From positions 5,208,001 to 5,272,000 of the forward strand of contig NSGV01000001.1 in NCBI GenBank assembly GCA_002300355.1: a stretch of DNA of 64,000 bases, read 5' to 3'. Every line of letters starts with the position of its first letter. Position 1 is the stretch's first letter. The position numbers and the translations under genes were made by a program. Below the pieces are notes generated by a model. The model was not told the origin of the DNA. It made no database searches and saw only the letters and a list, made by a program, of their open reading frames with translations. This document shows positions 41,222 through 47,981 of this stretch, in pieces. The DNA is from Streptomyces sp. TLI_235 (GTDB lineage Bacteria; Actinomycetota; Actinomycetes; Streptomycetales; Streptomycetaceae).

Positions 41222-41364
41222 ACGAACTAAGCCGAAGTTACGAAACAAGCAGGTCAGATGGCCTTTGGGCTGGGGGCTTAGTTCGTAGCTACGAACTAAG
41301 CCCCCACAAGGGCTCCGAATCACTGCAGGTCAGGGGCTTAGTTCGTTACTTCGGCTTAGTTCGT
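41222..41364. repeat. Iteron/palindrome array, candidate replication origin
   Basis: Five exact copies of ACGAACTAAGCC: 41222 and 41291 on plus, 41275, 41335 and 41353 on minus. Copies at 41275 and 41291 form a perfect 34-bp palindrome centred at 41288/41289. Outer copies come as pairs 18 bp apart (41222 with a degenerate copy near 41240; 41335/41353) pointing inward, giving near mirror symmetry. The last copy overlaps the helicase stop. The array lies between the replication genes and the cargo operon. Confidence 0.85.
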
Positions 41365-42653
41365 CGGATCATCCGGACCGGGGCTCCGCCGGTGGGTTCT
41401 GACCACTCTTCGTAGCCACCGAGGGAGAGCAGGGCCGCCCACAGGACGTCCAGTTCCGCCTTCTTGCGGTTGCGGCCGAAGCAGTCCCTGGTGATCGAGG
41501 TCCGGGACGTGCCGGCCTCTCCGGCCGCGTCCACGAACGCCTTGAGGCGGTCCAGGTCGGGGTTCCCGGAGTTGTTGCCGAAGACGTACCAGGCGGAGTC
41601 TTCGGCGTAGGACCACATGGCCTCGGCGGCCTGCAGGTGCGGGATGTCGATGCTTCCGCAGCCGTCCAGCAAGGCGGCGGTCACCGACAGCCGGAGGACC
41701 TGCGGGGCGGCACGGGCGACGACCTGGGCCACCGGGCCGTCGCCCGCGTGGTCGGCGGCCAGGCGCCGGTAGATGTCGCGCCAGTACACGGCCGCTTCGG
41801 CGGTCCGCGCCATCCGCTCGATCTTCGAGGCATGCTCGATCACTTCCCGCAGTTCGGCGCCCAGGGCTTTGATCGTCGCCTCGCTCAGGTCGCCGCCGTC
41901 GGGCAGGAGCTTGGAGCGCTTGGAGAGCACCGGCAGGAAGCGGTTCATGGTGCCGCCGGCCCGCTCGGAGTCGGAGAGCTTGGCGCGCAGTTCGGTCGGG
42001 GTGATGTGCCCGATGATGCCGATGTGTGGGTTGGTGGCGACCTTGGGCTTGAGGGTCATGGTGCGCAGGGTTCCGCCGTCCCAGGCCTGCCTGATCAGGG
42101 GCAGCAGGGTGTTGCCCTCGCGCTTGCCCTGGGCCAGGGTGCTGGCGAACTCGGTCTCGACGATGAGCAGGCGCTTGTCGCTCACGCCTTCGTCGTAGTC
42201 CTTGCTCTCCGGGTCGCCGCTCTCGTCCCGGACCTGGATGATCAGGCCCTCGGCGGAGGACAGGCCGCCCTGCACGCGGTCGTGGCAGAAGAGGTCGTCG
42301 GCCGCGTTGAGAACCCGGCGCACTTCCGCCCAGGAGGTGCCCTTCACACCGCCCGCAGTGCGGCCGATGACCATCGGCCAGACGCGGCACCCGTGCTCGA
42401 CACCGCCGGTCAGCATGTGCGGGGACCGGCCGATCATCGTGCCGGCGGCCGCGTACAGGGTGAACAGCATCGCGGCCGGGTCCGCCTCGGTGTGCGGCTC
42501 GATCTCCCGCACGATCCGCCCCGGCAGGCCGTGCATGGCGGGCTCGGCGAGCGAGGGCCACGGCCTGCCGGCCGCCGAGGGGCCGCCCTGCTCGTCCTCG
42601 TTGAGGCCGTGTCGGGCCAGGATCTTCTCCGTCTCGTCCCACGATGCGCTCAT
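41346..42653 (-). CDS. DUF3987-like replicative helicase/ATPase
   Basis: 435 residues. The nucleotide-binding segment VIGRTAGGVKGTSWAEV near residue 95 fits the DUF3987-type Walker A (GxxxGxxKGTS); downstream ETEFASTLAQGKREGN and GGTLRTMTLKPKVATN resemble its B-site region. Overlaps the prim-pol gene as ATGA, so the two form one replication module, as in prim-pol type AICEs. C-terminal winged-helix-like segment (TSRTSITRDCFGRNRKKAEL). Confidence 0.85.
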   Translation of the reverse strand: MSASWDETEKILARHGLNEDEQGGPSAAGRPWPSLAEPAMHGLPGRIVREIEPHTEADPAAMLFTLYAAAGTMIGRSPHMLTGGVEHGCRVWPMVIGRTAGGVKGTSWAEVRRVLNAADDLFCHDRVQGGLSSAEGLIIQVRDESGDPESKDYDEGVSDKRLLIVETEFASTLAQGKREGNTLLPLIRQAWDGGTLRTMTLKPKVATNPHIGIIGHITPTELRAKLSDSERAGGTMNRFLPVLSKRSKLLPDGGDLSEATIKALGAELREVIEHASKIERMARTAEAAVYWRDIYRRLAADHAGDGPVAQVVARAAPQVLRLSVTAALLDGCGSIDIPHLQAAEAMWSYAEDSAWYVFGNNSGNPDLDRLKAFVDAAGEAGTSRTSITRDCFGRNRKKAELDVLWAALLSLGGYEEWSEPTGGAPVRMIRRTKPK

Positions 42654-43483
42654 GCGCTCACCGACCTGCGGGCCGGTGCCCGGTCGGCGCTGCGGATGGT
42701 GCGGGCCGCCTCGGTCTCCGACAGGCCGATGTGGACGCCGGCATCGACCAGGGCGGCGAACACCGCCGAGGCGGAGACCCGGCCCTCGCGGGTGACCTCC
42801 AGGGCCCGGCAGGCGGCCCAGTACAGGCGGGAGTTGCGCTCGCCTTCCTGGGCTTCGAGGACGAAGTGGACGAGCCCGGCCAGGGTGTCCCGCTCGCCTC
42901 CCGGGCGTACCGGCTGACGGGGCACCACGGGCGCCTGCTGTCGCGGCAGCAGGACGGTGGGCCACGGCGCCGGCCGGTGGGCGAAATTGCCGTCCCCCGA
43001 CCAGCGGTAGCGGCCTGCGGTGTCCGGGTGCACGGAGGGGGCGACCACGATGTAGCCGTTGGCCTTCACGTCGATGCCCGGGCCCAGCTTGCCCGGCAGC
43101 TGCTGCTGCGGGGCGCGGTAGACCATGTGCAGGCCGTCGCCGCCGGTGATCTGCATCAGCGTGCCCGGCAGCGGGCCGAGCTTGCCCTCGAGGTGCGCGA
43201 GGGTCTTGTTGCCGCCGTTGCGGGGGTCGATGTCGACCACGGCCAGGCCGTTGGGCAGGCAGGGCAGTCCGATGTTGGCCTGCGGGTACCTGGCCCACCA
43301 GGCCCGGAGGTGGTCCTGGTCGGTGGTGGCGTCGTGGTAGCCGTGGCCGTCGCTGCCGCACTCTCCGCGGCAGGGGTCGCCCGCGGGGTGCAGGCGCGGG
43401 ATGGCAGGAGTCTTGCCGGACAGGGGGAACACCTTCCAGCCGTGATCGGCGTAGCCGAGAACGGCACGCAGGAGATCGGTCAT
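42650..43483 (-). CDS. Bifunctional DNA primase/polymerase (prim-pol) replication initiator
   Basis: 277 residues. Prim-pol N-terminal domain: YADHGWKVFPLSGKTPAIPR, the catalytic DxD in GLAVVDIDPRNGG near 85, TGGDGLHMVYRAP with the active-site His near 112, and ANGYIVVAPSVHPDTAGRYR. C-terminal helices (NSRLYWAACRALEVTREGRV) likely contact the helicase. Prim-pol proteins of this type start replication of excised AICEs at a nearby origin, here probably the array at 41222-41364. Confidence 0.92.
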   Translation of the reverse strand: MTDLLRAVLGYADHGWKVFPLSGKTPAIPRLHPAGDPCRGECGSDGHGYHDATTDQDHLRAWWARYPQANIGLPCLPNGLAVVDIDPRNGGNKTLAHLEGKLGPLPGTLMQITGGDGLHMVYRAPQQQLPGKLGPGIDVKANGYIVVAPSVHPDTAGRYRWSGDGNFAHRPAPWPTVLLPRQQAPVVPRQPVRPGGERDTLAGLVHFVLEAQEGERNSRLYWAACRALEVTREGRVSASAVFAALVDAGVHIGLSETEAARTIRSADRAPARRSVSA

Positions 43484-43785
43484 GGGGTCCTCGGCTTCTT
43501 CGCCGACTGGGCGGCCAGGTCGAGATCGCCGGTCAGCGTCTCGAGTGCCCGCACGATGCGGCGCAGGGCGGCCCGCCGGGTGCGGGCGTTGGGCTGGGTG
43601 GAGAGGATGCGGCGCGTGGCGGCGATGATGAGCCGGAAGTCGGCCCGGTCCCGCTGGGCGATGATGCGGGCCAGTTCGAGCGGGTTCATGGGCGCCTTGG
43701 GGACCGGCCAGGCGCCGACCGGCCTGGACGGCCCGAGGGCCCCGGCGGTGGTCGCCGGGGCCTCGGTGGTGGTGCGGCGGGTCAT
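43480..43785 (-). CDS. Small helical protein in replication operon
   Basis: 101 residues from ATG 43785, coupled to both neighbours (TGATG upstream, ATGA downstream). Helix-rich basic C-terminus (RDRADFRLIIAATRRILSTQ; RIVRALETLTGDLDLAAQSA). No recognised domain. Probably an accessory replication protein. Confidence 0.7.
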   Translation of the reverse strand: MTRRTTTEAPATTAGALGPSRPVGAWPVPKAPMNPLELARIIAQRDRADFRLIIAATRRILSTQPNARTRRAALRRIVRALETLTGDLDLAAQSAKKPRTP

Positions 43786-44282
43786 CAGCTGGCCTCGGCC
43801 TCGGAGGCGAGGCGGGCGTCGACGAGGCGGGCCCGCAGGCGCTCGACTATGACGGCCGCGGCGTGGAGTTCGCCGGCGAGTCTGGCCAGGCCGTCCTCGT
43901 CGTAGTCCTCGACGTCCCCGCCCTGCAGGGCGACCGCGGCGCGCAGCCCGTCGCCGGAGTACGGGTTCTCGGTGAGCCAGCCGGCGATCAGCTCTTCCTG
44001 CTCGCCGTTGCTGTGGGTCATCGACGCCGACATCTCGATGCCGGTGTGGTACAGGTCCTCGGGGTGGTAGACGAGCTTGCTGTGGTCGAGGGTGCACCAG
44101 CTGGGTTCGGGGATCGTGATGGTGTTGCCGCCCCAGACGGGGGCGTCCACGGTGAGCCGCGCGAGGCGGGCCACGATGGCGGCGTTCGCCTGCTGGCGGA
44201 CTCGGTCGATGGCCGCGGAGAGCGCGCCGGTGGCGGCTGTGGCGCTAGCGGGCTGGGTGGTGTCGGCCTTACTGTGGTTCAC
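43785..44282 (-). CDS. DUF6907-type protein, right copy
   Basis: 165 residues from GTG 44282 (AAGGAG seven bases before). Shares PSWCTLDHSK, the NPYSGDGLRAAVALQGGD region and EDGLARLAGELHAAAVIVER with the 130-residue protein at 33337-33729. First gene of the replication operon apart from the excisionase-like gene. Function unknown; presence at both ends of the element is notable. Confidence 0.8.
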   Translation of the reverse strand: MNHSKADTTQPASATAATGALSAAIDRVRQQANAAIVARLARLTVDAPVWGGNTITIPEPSWCTLDHSKLVYHPEDLYHTGIEMSASMTHSNGEQEELIAGWLTENPYSGDGLRAAVALQGGDVEDYDEDGLARLAGELHAAAVIVERLRARLVDARLASEAEAS

Positions 44283-44307
44283 AGCGTTCTCCTTCTTGGA
44301 GGGACAA

Positions 44308-44340
44308 GCCCCGGGTCCTCTTGGCCGATGACCGGGGCTT
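44308..44340. terminator. Hairpin between excisionase-like gene and replication operon
   Basis: AGCCCCGG (44308-44315) pairs with CCGGGGCT (44333-44340). On the minus strand it lies between the stop of the excisionase-like gene and the DUF6907 start, so it may attenuate readthrough into the replication genes. Confidence 0.55.
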
Positions 44341-44404
44341 TGTCGTTGTCGGAGTACGTCAGGCCCCTGCCGGGATTGCCGTCCTGGTGGGGGCCGTTCG
44401 CATT

Positions 44405-44626
44405 TCAGGCTGCGGTGGCGCTCTCGCCGGCGAGGTAGGTCTCGACGCTGCTGCGGTGGTAGCGGATGCGCCCGCTACGGCCCGGGGTGAGCTTCGTGAA
44501 CGCGGGGCCGATGCCCTGCCAGCGCCAGTTCGCGAGGGTCTTCGGGCTGACCCTGACCAGCTCGGCGGTCTCCGCCGGCGTGAGGTAGTCGCCCCGGGGG
44601 CTGGGCGAGAGGGATCGCACAGACAT
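44405..44626 (-). CDS. xis: Excisionase-like HTH_17 protein
   Basis: 73 residues from ATG 44626, with AGAAGGAG seven bases upstream. YLTPAETAELVRVSPKTLAN then RIRYHRSSVETYL is the AlpA/Xis HTH_17 fold. Small size and place beside the integrase and repressor, as in AICEs, fit an excisionase that directs the integrase to excise. A longer upstream ATG would overlap the promoter. Confidence 0.85.
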   Translation of the reverse strand: MSVRSLSPSPRGDYLTPAETAELVRVSPKTLANWRWQGIGPAFTKLTPGRSGRIRYHRSSVETYLAGESATAA

Positions 44627-44680
44627 GCGAGTCTCCTTCTGATCGGTCGACTGAACACTCTGTTGCGTCGACATCACGAA

Positions 44681-44707
44681 GGTATACCCGGGAGCCAGAA
44701 GGAACAA
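44681..44707 (-). promoter_or_regulatory. Probable promoter of excision/replication operon
   Basis: On the minus strand, TTGTTC (44707-44702) and TATACC (44686-44681) are separated by 15 bp, followed by 55 bp to the xis start. It lies in the divergent gap with the XRE repressor gene, a natural place for repression. Confidence 0.45.
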
Positions 44708-44748
44708 GAGGGATTGCGCACCGAACATTTTGATGCCATGGTGATGGC

Positions 44749-45327
44749 GTGACCGAGGACAAGAAGAATCCGCTCGGCCCCACCGGCGATCAGCTGCGGG
44801 CCAACATTGCGCGGCTCCGTAGCGAGCGCGGCATGACCAAGAAGGAGCTCTCCGATCGCGTGGGGGAGCTCGGCCGACCTATCCCGCCTCTGGGGATCAC
44901 CCGACTTGAGGCCGGCACGCGGCGCGTGGATGCCGACGACCTGATGGCTCTAGCTGTGGCCCTAGGGGTGTCGCCTGTCACGCTGCTGCTGCCGCGCGAG
45001 GAGCCGGCCGACGTTAAGGGAGACCCGCGCGGCCACTGGGTTTCGATCACAAGCGTGGGTCCGGTGCCCTGGGAGACGGCTTGGCGGTGGATGCACGGCG
45101 AGTGGCTGCCGGCTGACGTTCCAGCAGCAGAGGTACGACGCTTCCGGGCGGAGAACCGCCCTTACGAGAACGAAAACCCGGCGCACGAGGCATACAGCCT
45201 CATGCGGGCGCGCGTACCGGGTGCGTGGCATCTGGAGCTGGACGGCGACGATGACGGCTACATGCGCGCCGTCCTCACCAAGCGCACAGAGCAGAAGGGC
45301 GCGGCTGATGGCCAGAGTCTGGATTGA
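44749..45327 (+). CDS. XRE-family repressor of the AICE
   Basis: 192 residues from GTG 44749. N-terminal XRE domain (LRANIARLRSERGMTKKELS; LGITRLEAGTRRVDADDLMA), then a C-terminal half without a known domain. It is divergent from xis and overlaps the integrase start by 20 bp. It most likely represses the excision/replication promoter at 44681-44707 and keeps the element integrated. No ribosome binding site is evident, suggesting a leaderless message. Confidence 0.85.
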   Translation: MTEDKKNPLGPTGDQLRANIARLRSERGMTKKELSDRVGELGRPIPPLGITRLEAGTRRVDADDLMALAVALGVSPVTLLLPREEPADVKGDPRGHWVSITSVGPVPWETAWRWMHGEWLPADVPAAEVRRFRAENRPYENENPAHEAYSLMRARVPGAWHLELDGDDDGYMRAVLTKRTEQKGAADGQSLD

Positions 45328-46504
45328 GGACCGCGCCAAGCAGAAGGACTACCTCGCCGCCATGGAGAAGTGGCGCGAGGCCAAGAAGGCCGGCAGCAAG
45401 CGGGCCGAGCCCGGTCGGTGGCGGGTCCGCTGGTACGGGCCGGACGGCAAGGCGAAGGCGCTCACCTTTGCCAAGCTGCCGGCCGCCGAGAAGGAGCGCC
45501 AGGCGCTCGCCGAGCGGCTCGACAAGGGGACGTACCGCGATCCGAAGCAGGGCAAGACGCTCGTCTCCGAGGTCGCCGAGCAGTGGTTCGGCTCGCTGCG
45601 GCGCCCGGGGGAGCGGACGAAGGGCGACTACCGGGAGCTGCTCGACCTGTACGTGCTGCCGAAGTGGGGCACCTGGTCGGTGGCCGCGGTCCGCTGGGAG
45701 GACGTCTCCGAGTGGCTGACCGAGCTCTGCAGTCAGCCGGGCAAGCGCGGCAAGCCACTCTCGCCGGCGCGGATCGGCAAGACGCACCTGGTGCTCAGCA
45801 TGGTGATGAAGTACGCCGTGAAGACGGGGAAGATCACCATGAGTCCGACCGTTGACCACGAGCTGCCGCAGGACTCGGACGACGACGATCACGTCTACCT
45901 CACCCACGCCCAGGTGGCCGACCTGGTCGAGGCCGCCGGCCCGAACGGCACGCTCCTCCTGGTGCTCGCCTACTGCGGCATCCGGTGGGGCGAGGTGTCG
46001 GCCCTGCGGGTCGGCAGGGTGCAACTGGACGCCCGCCGGCTGCGGATCGTTCAGGCCTACACGCGGCAGCGCGGCGGCGGCCTGCTGCTCAAGGACGTGA
46101 AGAACCACGAGAAGCGGTCCGTGCCGGTGCTGGCCTCGGTGGTGCCGGACCTGAGAGTGCTCGTTGCCGGGCGCGGCCCCGACCAGCTGGTGTTCACCGG
46201 CCAGGAAGGGGAGGCGCTCGGGTACGGCGAGTTCCGGTCGGGCATCTTCGACCCGGCGGTGAAGGCCGCCGGCCTCGGAGCGCTCGGCCTCACCCCGCAC
46301 AAGCTGCGGCACACGGCGGCCTCGCTCGCCATCGCGGCCGGCGCGGACGTGAAGGTGGTGCAGCAGATGCTGGGCCACAAGTCGGCGGCGATGACGCTGG
46401 ACGTGTACGGGCACCTGTTCCCGGAGCGTCTGGACGAGGTCGCCGACGCCCTCGACATCGGCCGCGCGAACGCACTGGCGGCCCGTACTGCGCTCGCCGC
46501 GTAG
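45308..46504 (+). CDS. int: Tyrosine integrase of the AICE
   Basis: 398 residues from ATG 45308. Catalytic set intact: Arg in YCGIRWGEVSALR near 224, HKLRH near 330, His in QMLGHKSAAMT and the nucleophile in LDVYGHLF near 364. An N-terminal arm-binding region with RWRVRWYGPDGKAK precedes a SAM-like core-binding domain. Start lies inside the repressor's 3' end. The gene points at the right repeat 106 bp beyond its stop, as in most AICEs. Confidence 0.95.
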   Translation: MARVWIEDRAKQKDYLAAMEKWREAKKAGSKRAEPGRWRVRWYGPDGKAKALTFAKLPAAEKERQALAERLDKGTYRDPKQGKTLVSEVAEQWFGSLRRPGERTKGDYRELLDLYVLPKWGTWSVAAVRWEDVSEWLTELCSQPGKRGKPLSPARIGKTHLVLSMVMKYAVKTGKITMSPTVDHELPQDSDDDDHVYLTHAQVADLVEAAGPNGTLLLVLAYCGIRWGEVSALRVGRVQLDARRLRIVQAYTRQRGGGLLLKDVKNHEKRSVPVLASVVPDLRVLVAGRGPDQLVFTGQEGEALGYGEFRSGIFDPAVKAAGLGALGLTPHKLRHTAASLAIAAGADVKVVQQMLGHKSAAMTLDVYGHLFPERLDEVADALDIGRANALAARTALAA

Positions 46505-46520
46505 CGAGGGTGATCAGATC

Positions 46521-46546
46521 CATGTGTACAAAATGCGTACTGCCCG
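46521..46546 (+). promoter_or_regulatory. Candidate integrase arm site, right arm
   Basis: CATGTGTACAAAATGCGTAC then TGCCCG matches the left-arm site (33236-33261) with the same two-unit spacing and orientation. It lies 64 bp before the right core. Confidence 0.55.
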
Positions 46547-46570
46547 CCCGGTGGGAACCGGACGGGCAGT
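46539..46570 (+). terminator. Hairpin after integrase
   Basis: ACTGCCCGCCCGGT (46539-46552) pairs with ACCGGACGGGCAGT (46557-46570) with one mismatch. Likely the integrase terminator; almost the same as the chromosomal hairpin left of attL (33025-33056). Confidence 0.75.
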
Positions 46571-46609
46571 AGGTGAAGGGCCTTTGAGCTGGCACTTCTG
46601 GTGAATCTA

Positions 46610-46646
46610 GGTGTACCGCACCCGCGTGGCGAACGCAGGCCGCGTG
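46610..46646 (+). repeat. attR core direct repeat (37 bp)
   Basis: Identical to 33095-33131. With chromosomal bases to 46652 it completes a 9-bp inverted repeat that the left copy lacks. Confidence 0.92.
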
Positions 46647-46652
46647 CGGTAC
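46613..46652 (-). terminator. Inverted repeat at attR, probable rpsT-side terminator
   Basis: GTACCGCAC (46613-46621) pairs with GTGCGGTAC (46644-46652). It lies about 150 bp downstream of rpsT on the minus strand. The attB site of the element therefore coincides with this hairpin, and integration preserves it on the rpsT side. Confidence 0.55.
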
Positions 46653-46804
46653 GGAGTCATGCGCCTCGGGGCTCCGGGTAGAGGGCCGGTGCGGTTCCGA
46701 GGGGTGCTGGTCGGCGTAGGCGGGTAGAGGGCCGCGATCGCGTCGACCTCCGGGGCGTGCCCGGTGTGCCGTCACCGCGGGAAGCGGTGGGGCGTCCGCG
46801 CAAA

Positions 46805-47065
46805 TCAGGCGGCGTTGACCAGCTTGGTGATCGCCGACTTCTTGTTGGCGGCCTGGTTCTTGTGGATGACGCCCTTGCTGGCGGCCTTGTCGAGGGCCTT
46901 GGCGGCCTCGCGGGCCAGCGCGGTGGCCTTCTCGTTCTCGCCGGCGGCAGCGGCCTCACGGGCCTTGCGGATGGCGGTCTTCAGCGAGGACTTGACGGCC
47001 TTGTTGCGCAGGCGCGCCTTCTCGTTGGTCTTGTTGCGCTTGATCTGGGACTTGATGTTCGCCAC
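46805..47065 (-). CDS. rpsT: 30S ribosomal protein S20
   Basis: 86 residues, MANIKSQIKRNKTNEKARLR start and a fully helical, Lys/Ala-rich sequence (HKNQAANKKSAITKLVNAA end), diagnostic of bS20. Binds 16S rRNA early in 30S assembly. Monocistronic in this region. The AICE is inserted downstream of its stop. Confidence 0.98.
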   Translation of the reverse strand: MANIKSQIKRNKTNEKARLRNKAVKSSLKTAIRKAREAAAAGENEKATALAREAAKALDKAASKGVIHKNQAANKKSAITKLVNAA

Positions 47066-47316
47066 GAATGAGCCTCAGTCTGTGTGTAACGGTCTCGACG
47101 GTTGCACCACGGCGGCTCCGGACCAGCTGAGAGGGCACGCCGAAACCAGGTGCAGCGCCCCACGCTACCAGGGGCGGTCGGCCGCCCCCAAACCGGACGC
47201 CCTGCCGGATCCGGCCCGCGTCGCCCCCCGACACCCCGCCCGAACGCCTGTCCGGAAGCCCCCTGTCCGACGCCTTGCCTGCCCGCCGCGCCGTTCGGCC
47301 GGTCCCGTCGCCGGTG

Positions 47317-47643
47317 TCAGCCCGCCACCGCAGGCGGTTCGGCCGTGCGCACCGGCTCCCCGTAGTGCTCCACCACGGGGAACGGCTCGTAGAAGTGGTG
47401 GAGCAGTTCCCGCCACTGCTGGTACTCGGCGGAGTTGCGGAAGCCCTCGGTGTGGTCGGCCAGGGTCTCCCACTCCACCTGCAGCAGGAAGCGCGAGGTG
47501 CTGCCCTCGTCCAGGCATCGCCGCAGTCGGAGTGAGCGGAAGCCGCGCTGGACGGCGATCAGCGGCCGGGCCTCGGTGAAGGCGGCGAGGAAGGCCTCCT
47601 CCTCGCCGGGGCGGACGTCGAGCAGTGCACTCTCGAGGATCAT
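47317..47643 (-). CDS. Antibiotic biosynthesis monooxygenase (ABM) fold protein
   Basis: 108 residues. Dimeric ferredoxin-like ABM features: ILESALLDVRPGEEEAFLAA, GFRSLRLRRCLDEGSTSRFL and QVEWETLADHTEGFRNSAEY, WRELLHHFYEPFPVVEHYG. ABM proteins include quinol monooxygenases and heme-handling enzymes; substrate unknown. Begins ATG 47643 directly at the end of the repeat tract. Confidence 0.88.
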   Translation of the reverse strand: MILESALLDVRPGEEEAFLAAFTEARPLIAVQRGFRSLRLRRCLDEGSTSRFLLQVEWETLADHTEGFRNSAEYQQWRELLHHFYEPFPVVEHYGEPVRTAEPPAVAG

Positions 47644-47671
47644 GGACGGCCATCCTTCCCGATCCGCCAGC

Positions 47672-47812
47672 CGCCCGGAAGTCCCGCATGCCGCCCGGAA
47701 GCCCCCGCCCGGAAGCCCCGCCCGCCGCCCGGAAGCCCCCGCCCGGAAGCACCACCGGATACCTCACCGGAAGCATCGCCGGAGGTCCCGCCCGGAAGCC
47801 CCGCCGGAGGCC
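47672..47812 (+). repeat. CCGGAAG repeat tract before lepA
   Basis: Seven copies of CCGGAAG (47675, 47695, 47709, 47729, 47743, 47767, 47792), separated by C-rich spacers of irregular length, fill most of the 338-bp gap between the ABM gene and lepA. No coding frame is convincing. It could form structured RNA in the lepA leader. Confidence 0.7.
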
Positions 47813-47981
47813 CCGTCGGGGTGTAGGCCCGGCCCGACCGGCTCGCCGTCACGGGGGGTCGGGCTCGTGGGAGGATGGGGGGAGCCATTATCGATCGGAC
47901 GAGACCGTCCGGTCCCCGGGAAGCCGGTCAGCGATGACCTGGACACCCCGGCCCCCGGACCACACGGAGAATCGGACCAAG

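Larger units (their letters stand above)
33095..46646. mobile_element. Integrated AICE (actinomycete integrative and conjugative element), about 13.5 kb
   Basis: Bounded by the 37-bp perfect direct repeat at 33095-33131 and 46610-46646. Contents match the AICE plan: integrase next to the right repeat, excisionase-like protein, XRE repressor, prim-pol and helicase replication genes, Spd-like spread proteins and one FtsK/TraB translocase that moves double-stranded DNA. Two blocks: a rightward conjugation block (33337-37282) and a leftward replication/cargo block (44626-37402). The cargo includes a phage tape-measure-like protein. All essential genes appear intact, so excision and transfer are plausible. 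Confidence 0.93.

Noticed and set aside
41222..41364. CRISPR array
   Set aside because: Repeats are short, in both orientations and unevenly spaced, with no cas genes; the layout fits iterons.
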